DNA of 64,000 nt. Source: Terriglobia bacterium (GTDB lineage: Bacteria; Acidobacteriota; Terriglobia; JAIQFV01). A program made the translations under genes and the position numbers. The notes below the pieces were generated by a model that was given only the letters and a program-made list of their open reading frames with translations, searched no databases and had not been told where the DNA came from. The DNA lies in assembly GCA_020072965.1 (NCBI GenBank), contig JAIQFY010000007.1, forward strand, positions 59,559-123,558, written 5' to 3'. This document shows positions 38,810 through 47,219 of this stretch, piece by piece. The stretch's first letter is position 1. Each line of letters begins with the position of its first letter.

Positions 38810-40546
38810 ATGACGCGACCCGCCCACAACGCATCTCAGACTTCATTCCGATCAGTCATCAGGACTCCCCCCGGGACTTCGGTCAGGGTATGGGCCGCTG
38901 CCGCTGTTTTGATGGCGACCTTTGCAGCCCAGAATATCATCGAAATGCGAAAGCAGAGTGCGACCTTTGATGAGGTGGCACACCTGCCGGCGGGTTACAC
39001 GTACCTGGTCAAACACGATTTTCGGTTGAACCCCGAGCATCCGCCGCTGCTTAAGGTTCTTTGTGCGCTTCCCTTGCTTGCCCTCCAACCTCGAATCGAT
39101 TTTAATGATCCCAATTGGGAGGTTCTTCCAAAGGAATATGCATTCGGTTCGAGTTTTCTTTATTCGAACAATGCGGACCGGCTGCTCTTTTGGGGGCGCC
39201 TCCCGGTTGTGGGGATCGCGGTTTTACTCGGCTTTTTCGTTTTCCGATGGAGCCAACAACTGTATGGGAATGCCGCAGGCCTGGTTGCCCTGACCTTGTT
39301 CGCTTTTTCTCCGAACCTCATCGCCCATTCTCATTTGGTGACGACGGATATCGGCGTGGCAGCGTTCCTCACTATGGCGTTTTATTTTCTGTGGCGCCAT
39401 AGCTGTCTGGGGGACAATCGAAGCCTTTATTGGGGTTCCCTGGCGATGGGCGCTGCATTGGCTTCCAAATTTTCTGCGGTCGTGCTTTTTCCCGTCGGAG
39501 CACTTATGCTGTGGAGCTTCCACAGCCCCCACTCACAGACAAACCCGACCCCCCCTGTGACATCTTCCGGTACACATGTAAAAGGAAACACGCGAGGAAA
39601 GGCCCATAAGGAGGCGAAGAAGGAGCGGATGCGGTCCTCCTCTCAGGGGCAGTCCTGGGAAAAGATTATTCGCGGGGATCGACGGAAAGTCGCAGCAGTC
39701 GTTGTTTTTGTCGCCCTTGCGCTATTGGTGGTGCTGCTCAGTTACTTGAGATCGCTTGATCCCTCCCTGTACTTGAAGGGAATGGAGCAGGTCAACAAGA
39801 ACCACCGGCCTGATTTCCCATTCTATCTGCATGGCAGCCTCAAAGCGGGAGGATGGTGGTTCTACTTCCTGGTCGTTTTTGTGATTAAAGCAACAGCGCC
39901 TTTTATTATTCTAGTTTTAGGTCGGATCATCTTATTCTTGAGAAATTCGAGGATTGAATGGAAGTCTGAGATCTTTCTACTTTTGCCGGCGATCGTTTTC
40001 TTTGTCGCCACATCTGCCTTGGCCGACCCGTTGGGTGTGCGTTATCTTTTACCGGTTTTCCCATTTCTTATGGTCTTCTCAAGTGGGGTGATAAATTACC
40101 TTCCCGGGAAAAGGGCAGCGTCCTGGACGCTCTGGGGCTTGCTGGGATGGCATATCGCATCTTCTCTTTTAGCGTTTCCGAATCACATCTCATATTTCAA
40201 CGAGTTCGTGGGGGGGGCCTCTCACGGAACGGATTGGCTGGACGACTCGAATGTTGATTGGGGGCAGGAGCTTAAAGAGCTCAAGAATGATTTGAATGGC
40301 CAAAATATTGAGAATGTAACCCTTTTATCATTTTCACCTTATGATAATCCCTCTTACTATGGCATCCAATGTATCCGCCCGCCCCAGGAAGCATGGTCTG
40401 CCATTTTCAGCAATCCCCAACCGGGTTATTATGCAGTCAGTGCCCACTGGGTCGCGCGCGCTAAAGGTTTAGGGTTTGACTGGAAATCAAAGTATCCACT
40501 CACGGCAAACATCGGAAATTCCATGTTTGTTTTCAAGGTTCCTTGA
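38810..40546 (+). CDS. GT-C (GT39-like) membrane glycosyltransferase, paralogue B
   Basis: The 578-residue polytopic protein is a full-length relative of the gene at 30560-32302. Shared landmarks are FDEVAHLPAGYTYLVKHDFRLNPEHPPLLK (acidic catalytic loop), LYSNNADRLLFWGRLPV, SHGTDWLDDSNVDWGQEL, SFSPYDNPSYY and the end GNSMFVFKVP. A charged loop (about 245-295) interrupts the membrane segments in both. It probably transfers a sugar from a polyprenyl-phosphate donor outside the cytoplasm. A DPM1-like gene that could make such a donor begins about 190 bases downstream. Confidence 0.8.
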   Translation: MTRPAHNASQTSFRSVIRTPPGTSVRVWAAAAVLMATFAAQNIIEMRKQSATFDEVAHLPAGYTYLVKHDFRLNPEHPPLLKVLCALPLLALQPRIDFNDPNWEVLPKEYAFGSSFLYSNNADRLLFWGRLPVVGIAVLLGFFVFRWSQQLYGNAAGLVALTLFAFSPNLIAHSHLVTTDIGVAAFLTMAFYFLWRHSCLGDNRSLYWGSLAMGAALASKFSAVVLFPVGALMLWSFHSPHSQTNPTPPVTSSGTHVKGNTRGKAHKEAKKERMRSSSQGQSWEKIIRGDRRKVAAVVVFVALALLVVLLSYLRSLDPSLYLKGMEQVNKNHRPDFPFYLHGSLKAGGWWFYFLVVFVIKATAPFIILVLGRIILFLRNSRIEWKSEIFLLLPAIVFFVATSALADPLGVRYLLPVFPFLMVFSSGVINYLPGKRAASWTLWGLLGWHIASSLLAFPNHISYFNEFVGGASHGTDWLDDSNVDWGQELKELKNDLNGQNIENVTLLSFSPYDNPSYYGIQCIRPPQEAWSAIFSNPQPGYYAVSAHWVARAKGLGFDWKSKYPLTANIGNSMFVFKVP

Positions 40547-40737
40547 GGACGCATGCCCTGCGGCAAGAACTCCTCTGCCCTGCGTCACGGTCAGGAATTC
40601 CTAAAGTTAATGCAAGACCCGGTGGCGAGTGCTGAACGCTCTGACAGATGGCCACGACTTTGTGACCTCTGTCCGCTGGCTTCTGAGGAGAGAGACGAAA
40701 TCGCTTTAGTGTCATCCGGCCGTCCGAGTCGAGGTCT

Positions 40738-41460
40738 ATGTACAAAGGCCTGAAAATCACGGTGGTCATTCCCTGTCTGAATGAAGAAGACGGTATTCGG
40801 AAGGTTTTGGCCCATGTGCCGGCGTTTGTGGACGAAGTTCTGGTTGTCGATAATTCTTCGACAGACCGAACGGCGGAAGTGGCACAATCTATGGGTGCGA
40901 AAGTCATCACCGAAGAACTCCGGGGCTATGGAAGGGCGTATAAAAAAGGGCTTATTCACGCCGCTGGTGACGTCATCGTGACCCTGGACGGCGATCATTC
41001 TTATCCCGTGGACGCCATTTCCTACTTGATTGAATCCTTGCTGCGTGAAAACGTCGGCTTTGTCTCCGCCTCCCGCTTTCCCATTCTCAATCCACAGGCC
41101 ATGTCGATGAAGCACCACATCGGGAACACGATACTCTCGCTCGTGTTCTCCACGCTGTTCTGGCGGTGGGTCCGGGATTCACAATCGGGGATGTGGGTAT
41201 TCTATAGACGGGGGTTGGACCATATGCAGCTCCACAGCGACGGAATGCCCTTTTCCGAAGAGATCAAAATCGAGGCAATTACCCATCGCAAGATAGGATT
41301 TAAGGAAATCCATATTGAGTACTCTACCCGGGTCGGAGAAAAGAAATTACAGCCTTGGAGAGATGGGATCGAGAACCTGGCCTACCTCTTTAAGAAGCGG
41401 TGGACGGTCTGGCGAAGGAACTGGTTCAAGTCACCCAATAACGAGACAACAGCCTCATGA
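40738..41460 (+). CDS. DPM1-like polyprenyl-phosphate glycosyltransferase (GT2)
   Basis: The 240-residue protein resembles dolichyl/polyprenyl-phosphate mannose or glucose synthases. It has VVIPCLNEEDGI, VVDNSSTDRT, GYGRAYKKGLIHAAGD and TLDGDHSYP (the DxD region), and lacks long membrane segments, as in single-domain DPM1 types. Such enzymes charge the lipid carrier with one sugar, and GT-C enzymes then use it. The stop codon overlaps the ATG of the following GT-C gene (ATGA at 41457-41460), strong evidence that donor synthase and transferase are made together. Confidence 0.85.
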   Translation: MYKGLKITVVIPCLNEEDGIRKVLAHVPAFVDEVLVVDNSSTDRTAEVAQSMGAKVITEELRGYGRAYKKGLIHAAGDVIVTLDGDHSYPVDAISYLIESLLRENVGFVSASRFPILNPQAMSMKHHIGNTILSLVFSTLFWRWVRDSQSGMWVFYRRGLDHMQLHSDGMPFSEEIKIEAITHRKIGFKEIHIEYSTRVGEKKLQPWRDGIENLAYLFKKRWTVWRRNWFKSPNNETTAS

Positions 41461-43646
41461 CGGATTTATCTCCGCGAAACAGGAAGGACCGAAAGTGGCG
41501 GGACCTCACTCTTTTGATCTTCCTGGTTCTCTTGAGTTCGCTGCCCTTCCTTAACCGTGCCATTCATCTGGACGAGAACACCTACCTGGCATTGGCGCGT
41601 AATGTATCCAGTCATTTCTGGTTTCCCCAGGACCTGAACGGCCTCTGGTTTGGGATTCCGGTTTTAAATTTCAGCGGGCATACCCACCCGGTTGGCCTCG
41701 CGTATTACCTGGCCATGCTCCTCAAGATTACCCCGCAGGGCGCGGAGTGGCCGTTACGATTGGGCTTTCTGGTGTTTCCTCTTGGATATGTCGTTGCAGG
41801 ATATTACCTTGCCGCCCGTTTCACGAAGCATCCTTTCTGGACCGCTGCATTGATGATGGCGACGCCGGCCGTCCTGGTCTTCTCTCCGACCTTGATGCCT
41901 GATCTCCCCATGTCCACCTTTTGGCTGTTGGCCGTCCTCAGTTTTCTGGCGGGCCAAGACGATCGAAAACCGTGGAAACTGATCTTGACCGCCTTCTTCT
42001 TGATCTGTGCGACGCTGATCAGTTACCAGGCGATTTTCATGAGTGTCTTGCTGGCGGTTTACGCATGGATTCGGGGCGACCGCCGCGGGGGGGTGGTCTT
42101 GTGCTTTGCCTCGCCAATCGTCTTTCTCGCCATTTACTGGTACGCAGGCTATCTGCATTACGGGTTCTTCGCTGCCGAGCAAAGCAGGAAGTATCTCTCG
42201 ATTGCTAATATTTTTGGCCTGGAGTACTTCCGGCAGAAGGTCTTGGGGATGTTGACCACCCTCGGAGCGACTACTGTTTTTTCCTTTTCGCTGCTGTGGG
42301 TGTTTGGCAGAGCGGTTGGATGGAAGAAGTTTTCCATCGTGGTCCTCATGACTGCAGTGGCGTGCCTTTTCGTGCCGAAGGATTATACCCCGTTCGAATA
42401 TGCAGAGTTCTGCCTCTTTGCTCTCACGGGAACGATGGCGTTGTGGTTCATGACAGGAACCCTGGCTCGAGACTTGAAGAAGTTGATGTCCGGTGACCCT
42501 TCCAAGACCGGCGATCTTTTCCTGACTTTGTGGGTCCTGGGCGTGGCTCTATACACAGTTCTTTTGTCTGAATTTACGGCGGCCCGATATATTGCCCCGT
42601 TGGTTCCCCCCCTGGCAATCTGTTTTGTAAAGCGAGTTGAAGAGTTTTCTCAGAGGGATGAAAGAGGTTGGAGGAGATTCCTTGTAGGGACAACATTGGC
42701 CACCTGGTTTTTGGCCGCAGGGATTGCCTATGCTGACTCGCAGTACGTGGGTTCGTACCGGGAGTTTTCGCGGTGGTTTTCGGGGAAATACACACAGCCC
42801 GGGGGAGCGGTCTGGGTGGGGAGCGAAGCGGGATTGCGTTATTACATGGAGGGTGTGGGTGCCCACCCCCTTGTCAATGGCTACAGTCCGGTTCTTTCCG
42901 GTGTTCTGCCCGGCTCGGCATGGGGTGAGTTCCATTTCGGAAAGCCAGCAGTGAACGATCTGCTCGTGCGCCCCTCCAGTTTCCTGCGCTACGACCTCGC
43001 TCCTGATTTGGAGTTGTCAGCGACGATTGACTCCCGAAGGCTATCATCCTCATTTCCCGTCCGTACCTATGGCCCGGCGGCACACGCAGGTCTTCACGGT
43101 ACTAACGTGGGCCTGCTTCCCTTTGCGATTTCCTCGGTTCCCCTGGATCAGATTGATGTTTACAGGTACACCGTCTTTGCATATGGTTTCAAGGATGCAA
43201 TCGCCTCAGCATTCCCTAAGAATGAAATTCAGGAAACGTTCATGACTATGAGCGGAGAGCGCCGGACCGTCATTGTGATGCCTTCTTCGGCGCGATTGCC
43301 ATACTCTGTGATAGTGCCCAAGGGGTCCATGCTCAGCGGAGAGGTTGCAATTGACAATACGTCTCCTTCCTGCTCAAACTGTAAAGTGGAGCTTTTCGTT
43401 TCCGTCCGCTCCGGAAATGATTCGATCAAAGCTCCTTGCGGAGAAGTCATTCTTTATCCACGGCGGTCAGCAAGGGATGAACCCACTGCCCCGATCCGGT
43501 TTTCATGCGAAATGAGCGCTTTTGGGGACCAGCGAATTGATGCTATTTTTGAAACGAAGAATGACTCTGACTCGAATCCCTCGGGTCCAAGAGTCGGACT
43601 GTGGAATCTGCAATGGATCCAGGGGCCCCCATTGGGATTACCTTAG
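41457..43646 (+). CDS. GT-C (GT39-like) membrane glycosyltransferase
   Basis: The 729-residue protein has an acidic motif HLDENTYLALARN at about residue 38, expected for the first extracytoplasmic loop of GT39/ArnT-like enzymes, followed by roughly ten hydrophobic segments to about residue 430 and a soluble C-terminal domain of about 280 residues. Its start overlaps the stop of the DPM1-like gene by four bases. It probably uses that enzyme's lipid-linked sugar. Acceptor unknown; the length is greater than that of the other GT-C proteins here because of the C-terminal domain. Confidence 0.8.
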   Translation: MTDLSPRNRKDRKWRDLTLLIFLVLLSSLPFLNRAIHLDENTYLALARNVSSHFWFPQDLNGLWFGIPVLNFSGHTHPVGLAYYLAMLLKITPQGAEWPLRLGFLVFPLGYVVAGYYLAARFTKHPFWTAALMMATPAVLVFSPTLMPDLPMSTFWLLAVLSFLAGQDDRKPWKLILTAFFLICATLISYQAIFMSVLLAVYAWIRGDRRGGVVLCFASPIVFLAIYWYAGYLHYGFFAAEQSRKYLSIANIFGLEYFRQKVLGMLTTLGATTVFSFSLLWVFGRAVGWKKFSIVVLMTAVACLFVPKDYTPFEYAEFCLFALTGTMALWFMTGTLARDLKKLMSGDPSKTGDLFLTLWVLGVALYTVLLSEFTAARYIAPLVPPLAICFVKRVEEFSQRDERGWRRFLVGTTLATWFLAAGIAYADSQYVGSYREFSRWFSGKYTQPGGAVWVGSEAGLRYYMEGVGAHPLVNGYSPVLSGVLPGSAWGEFHFGKPAVNDLLVRPSSFLRYDLAPDLELSATIDSRRLSSSFPVRTYGPAAHAGLHGTNVGLLPFAISSVPLDQIDVYRYTVFAYGFKDAIASAFPKNEIQETFMTMSGERRTVIVMPSSARLPYSVIVPKGSMLSGEVAIDNTSPSCSNCKVELFVSVRSGNDSIKAPCGEVILYPRRSARDEPTAPIRFSCEMSAFGDQRIDAIFETKNDSDSNPSGPRVGLWNLQWIQGPPLGLP

Positions 43647-43899
43647 CCGGCCTTGTATCAGGGAGGATATTAATCTGAATCCCGAGATTAAGAACCTCGA
43701 GGTATTCTCTTAAGGATTGCAGGACAGATCGATAAACTGTTTCTGGATCTTAGCTGGAAAGGACCAAGATCGCGCGTTCTTGTGTGGCGAAGAATGCTTA
43801 TAACCGGGCCGGGCCAGGGGAGCAAGCCAGTGCGGCAGACGCTTTTAGAGGACAGTTTCAGGGTTCAATCCTGCGTATTTTGACACGAGGCGAGTGTTC

Positions 43900-45231
43900 A
43901 TGTTGAGTTACAAGGACGGGGTTTTGCACCTTGATGGGAGATCGCTGAAGAATCTGGTCGGAGAGGCGGAGACACCGTTTTTTCTCTTCAGCGAAGCTCA
44001 ACTGCGGGACAATTATGCCGCCCTGGAACACGGTCTGTCGCAAGCCGGAGGTCCGGCTACCATCCGGTACTGCGCGAAAACAAATAATGAAGCGGGGGTG
44101 TTAAGGATCCTGGCGTCCTGCGGGAGCGACGTCATGACCTCTCATCCCGCTGAGGTCCAACTCGCCCTTCAGTGCGGTTTTCCCCCTGAAAGAATTGCCT
44201 ATCAACGGCCGGTTTTGAAGGTGCATGAGGTCGAAAATGTCTTAGAGGCGGGGACTACCTTCGTTCATGCCTACCGGCAGGAGGATTTGGAAGTACTCGA
44301 TAAGGTCGCAACGAGACTTGGAAAAGAAATTCGGGTCTCTCTTCGGGTCCGAAATGATTCGTTTTACCTGCGACTTTCTCCCTTGAATCTTTTATCGCGT
44401 CGTTTGGGGTTTCAGGAGACCGAAATCGACGCGGCCGTGAAACGAATTGTCGCGTCGCAGCACCTGAAATTGTATGCGCTCAATTACTATTGCGGGACCC
44501 AGCAGGAATCGACGACGAGTTTCCAGGGCCTCATGCGCACGGTCGTCAGAATCTGCGTGAAGATAAAGACCCGCTTTGGCATCGCTCCCGGAGAAATCAA
44601 TTTCGGTGGAGGAATCCCCTCACATTCCTTGAATCGGATGAGACTTCCCAGGCTATGGGATCGGACTGGCGATCAGTTGGAGGGGTTGGATTCAGCACTC
44701 GCTTTGGAGCGTTTTGGTCGCGCCCTGGCCGGACAATTCATTCAGGAAGCTCACAAGGCAGGGCTTGACCCGCTGCCTGCGGTGGCAGCCGAGCCCGGCC
44801 GATCGATTGTGAGTAACGCCGGTGTCCTTTTGACCCGTGTCCACGCGCTCGAAGGGAACTGGGCTTTCTTGGATGCAAGTCATAATTACCTCGGAGAATC
44901 TGTCCTTTTCTTCAGGCGTAGAATTTTCCCGCTCGTCAGTGCGGCTGGGCAGCGCCAGCAGTACTACCATCTTTCAGGGAACACCTTGAACACGATGGAC
45001 GTCCTGGATTTGAGGCGGCGGTTGCCTCCGCTGAATCCCGCTGATGTCCTTTGCTTTGCGGATGCCGGCGCATACACCATCTCGCGCGCCAGTCGCTATG
45101 CGGGCTTGAGCCCGGCGGTGTATATGCTTCAGCGGGATGGCGCAATGCGCATGATTCGTCGCCCTGAGGAATTTTCAGATTTGGCCGGCCCTATGACCAT
45201 CCTTGACGGGGAGGGATCCCCGCGTGTCTGA
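43900..45231 (+). CDS. Fold-type III PLP-dependent decarboxylase-like protein (DapDC/ODC family)
   Basis: The start is set at ATG 43900 (GAGG about nine bases upstream); an in-frame GTG at 43894 is possible. The 443-residue protein has the N-terminal PLP barrel with the Schiff-base lysine K60 in YCAKTNNE, NFGGGIP in the glycine-rich phosphate region, EPGRS at 298-302, and a C-terminal beta domain ending DAGAYTISRASRYAGLSP, as in diaminopimelate and ornithine decarboxylases. The usual active-site Cys of GxTCDSxD is Leu363 here (GNTLNTMD), so decarboxylation cannot be assumed. Its stop overlaps the start of the epimerase gene. Such proteins occur in secondary-metabolite and glycan clusters as well as in lysine biosynthesis. 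Confidence 0.82.
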   Translation: MLSYKDGVLHLDGRSLKNLVGEAETPFFLFSEAQLRDNYAALEHGLSQAGGPATIRYCAKTNNEAGVLRILASCGSDVMTSHPAEVQLALQCGFPPERIAYQRPVLKVHEVENVLEAGTTFVHAYRQEDLEVLDKVATRLGKEIRVSLRVRNDSFYLRLSPLNLLSRRLGFQETEIDAAVKRIVASQHLKLYALNYYCGTQQESTTSFQGLMRTVVRICVKIKTRFGIAPGEINFGGGIPSHSLNRMRLPRLWDRTGDQLEGLDSALALERFGRALAGQFIQEAHKAGLDPLPAVAAEPGRSIVSNAGVLLTRVHALEGNWAFLDASHNYLGESVLFFRRRIFPLVSAAGQRQQYYHLSGNTLNTMDVLDLRRRLPPLNPADVLCFADAGAYTISRASRYAGLSPAVYMLQRDGAMRMIRRPEEFSDLAGPMTILDGEGSPRV

Positions 45232-46234
45232 TGCCGGCAACGGGCATTCTCCTGCTTTGGTCACCGGGGCTTCGGGATTTATTGGTCGGCATTTGGTCCA
45301 GGCGCTGCTGCGGCAAAGCCGGGAGGTCCTTGCCTTCTCCCGCCGGCCGGGCGCTCTATCGGATTTGCAGAACCCCTTGCTTCAGATTGTCCAGGGAGAT
45401 TTGGATGATCCCCGGTCTTACGGGGCCAACCTGGGAAGGGACGTGGCCGTTTTTCACCTTGCGGCCGTCAGGAGTCGGCCGGGCTCACCGGCGAGGCTGT
45501 TTCGACAAGTGAACGAAGTGGCGAGCGTGAATCTGGCAAGGGCCTCCCGGCGAGCGGATGTACGAAAATTCGTCTACGTGTCGTCGGCGGTGGTGTTTGG
45601 ACCTTCATTCGGCGCTCCTGTCAGCGAAGCAGCCGGAGTTAGGGAAGCCATGAGCGGGGAATGCTATGTCGAGTCCAGGATAAGTTCCTTGCTGGCGATG
45701 AACAGACTCGCGGAGGAAGGTCTACCGCTCGTCACGCTCTGTCCCACGATCGTATTCGGCCCGGATCATCCTGCCCATCCGAATAAGATCACTTCACATA
45801 TCCGCCGGCTACTTCGGTCCAGAACTGAAGTGGTGGTTGCAGGGGGAGTCCAAAAGAGGAACCTTGTTTTTGTGGATGACGTCATTCGCGGTATTCTCTT
45901 GGCCGAACGGCTAGGGAACAACGGAGAAATATTTATCCTGGGAGGAGAAGACATTTCCCACCGGGCGTTTAATGAAATGGTCTCGACACTCACAGGGCGA
46001 AGGCCTCGGATGTGCCTGTCAGTTCCGTCGTGGGTGGCGAGCACTTCCACGCGATGGCTGGACCGGCTCTCGAATCATGATCGGGGGTCGGGATATGAGA
46101 GTGCCGTGAAGGTGTTGATGGCAGAATGGCAGTATAGTTCTCAGAAAGCCAACCAGGTGTTGGGTTATGAATGGACTCCACTTCGGGCTGGCCTTTTGAG
46201 GACTATTTCCTTTATCAGGGGTGAAGTCCAATGA
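45224..46234 (+). CDS. NAD-dependent epimerase/dehydratase-like protein (extended SDR)
   Basis: GTG 45224 is chosen as start because GGGGAGGG lies about ten bases upstream and the nucleotide-binding motif LVTGASGFIGRHL follows at residue ~12; it overlaps the preceding gene by eight bases. The 336-residue protein is of the extended SDR class used in nucleotide-sugar conversion and lipid or steroid oxidoreduction. VVFGPS and the GP-containing TIVFGPDHP fit the family. The catalytic YxxxK appears as Tyr148...Arg152 (YVESR), replacing the lysine. Its stop overlaps the next start (ATGA). Confidence 0.82.
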   Translation: MSDAGNGHSPALVTGASGFIGRHLVQALLRQSREVLAFSRRPGALSDLQNPLLQIVQGDLDDPRSYGANLGRDVAVFHLAAVRSRPGSPARLFRQVNEVASVNLARASRRADVRKFVYVSSAVVFGPSFGAPVSEAAGVREAMSGECYVESRISSLLAMNRLAEEGLPLVTLCPTIVFGPDHPAHPNKITSHIRRLLRSRTEVVVAGGVQKRNLVFVDDVIRGILLAERLGNNGEIFILGGEDISHRAFNEMVSTLTGRRPRMCLSVPSWVASTSTRWLDRLSNHDRGSGYESAVKVLMAEWQYSSQKANQVLGYEWTPLRAGLLRTISFIRGEVQ

Positions 46235-47070
46235 CCAGGGCGCGGGCACCACAGGCGGTATCCGATTCGGAATGGGAGGCTCAATTAAGAAAGCGCCGTG
46301 AGCAGCGCGAGCAATGGGATAAACTGGCCAGTGCGATGCCTGACCTTTTACCGGCTTCATCGACAACGTACTATCGTCGATGTGAGATCGCTTTAATACA
46401 GCGTTTTTTTGGGTCGCTCCAAGGAAAACGAGTCTTAAAGCTTGACCTCTGGAATGAAGCCGTGAACACGCGGATTCTCAATTGGATGAAATCCGAGGGG
46501 GCCAGAGCTTATGGCATTGACATCAGCTTCGTGACCACCAGTCGAGCCCTGGCGAATTCACAGCTGAATGGGGGCCCGCTCCATTTATCCCAGGCCGATA
46601 TTCGCAATCTTCCTTTCGAAGATAATTCCTTCGACCTGGTGTATACCATGGGAACCATTGAGCACATCGACGAGTACCAGGATGCCTTGCGTGAGGTGCA
46701 CCGCACGCTGAAGCCCGGTGGGAAGGCGATTGTTGGAGTTCCTCACAAGTGGAATATTTTTCTTCGGCCCTTGATGGTCAGTGTTCTGGATCTTTTTGAT
46801 AAATATCCTTACAGCCCGGAAAAATCGTTCAGTTCCAAGGAACTCCGGGAGGCAGTAGAGAGGGCAGGACTCAAGGTCTGCCGACGCGCCGGTATCTTGA
46901 CGGTTCCCGGAATCATCCGCATGGCTGACCTCTTTCTTTTCCGGCGCAATATCTCCGCACATAAACTCACTCCGCTTTTCCTATGGCCTTTCGACTTTCT
47001 GGAAACCCACTGGGAATGGCCCGGATTTTTCGGGTACCTGATTGCCCTGGTGGTTGAAAAGGAATCATAA
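46231..47070 (+). CDS. Class I SAM-dependent methyltransferase (Methyltransf_11-like)
   Basis: The 279-residue protein contains FDLVYTMGTIEHIDEYQDAL and LKPGGKAIVGVPHK, motifs of Methyltransf_11-type enzymes. The usual glycine-rich SAM loop is degenerate (VLKLDLWNE). It is translationally coupled to the epimerase-like gene (ATGA overlap), so PLP enzyme, SDR and methyltransferase form one operon. Together they could modify a small polar precursor; the product is unknown. A perfect palindrome lies after the gene, between it and a convergent neighbour. Confidence 0.82.
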   Translation: MTRARAPQAVSDSEWEAQLRKRREQREQWDKLASAMPDLLPASSTTYYRRCEIALIQRFFGSLQGKRVLKLDLWNEAVNTRILNWMKSEGARAYGIDISFVTTSRALANSQLNGGPLHLSQADIRNLPFEDNSFDLVYTMGTIEHIDEYQDALREVHRTLKPGGKAIVGVPHKWNIFLRPLMVSVLDLFDKYPYSPEKSFSSKELREAVERAGLKVCRRAGILTVPGIIRMADLFLFRRNISAHKLTPLFLWPFDFLETHWEWPGFFGYLIALVVEKES

Positions 47071-47187
47071 GAAAGCGTCTGGCAACATCAATTTTCTCTT
47101 GGCATTCGGCAGCCTGCTCCCGCTTTCACGGGGCGAAGCTTGCCTCATGCGCATCCCTCGGCGCAGCACAGGGGATGCCGGTCCAAA

Positions 47188-47205
47188 GCGCAAGCTAGCT
47201 TGCGC
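47188..47205. repeat. 18-base perfect palindrome between convergent genes
   Basis: GCGCAAGCTAGCTTGCGC lies 15 bases beyond the stop of the minus-strand gene at 47220. No T-run on either side. It could act as a bidirectional hairpin or be another short interspersed repeat. Confidence 0.5.
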
Positions 47206-47219
47206 ACTCCTAAGGTGAC

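Noticed and set aside
43815..43878. tRNA-like stretch (GGCAGACGC ... GGTTCAATCC) before the PLP enzyme gene
   Set aside because: The T-loop is one base short, its stem pairs poorly and no acceptor stem could be formed; at most a degenerate tRNA fragment.
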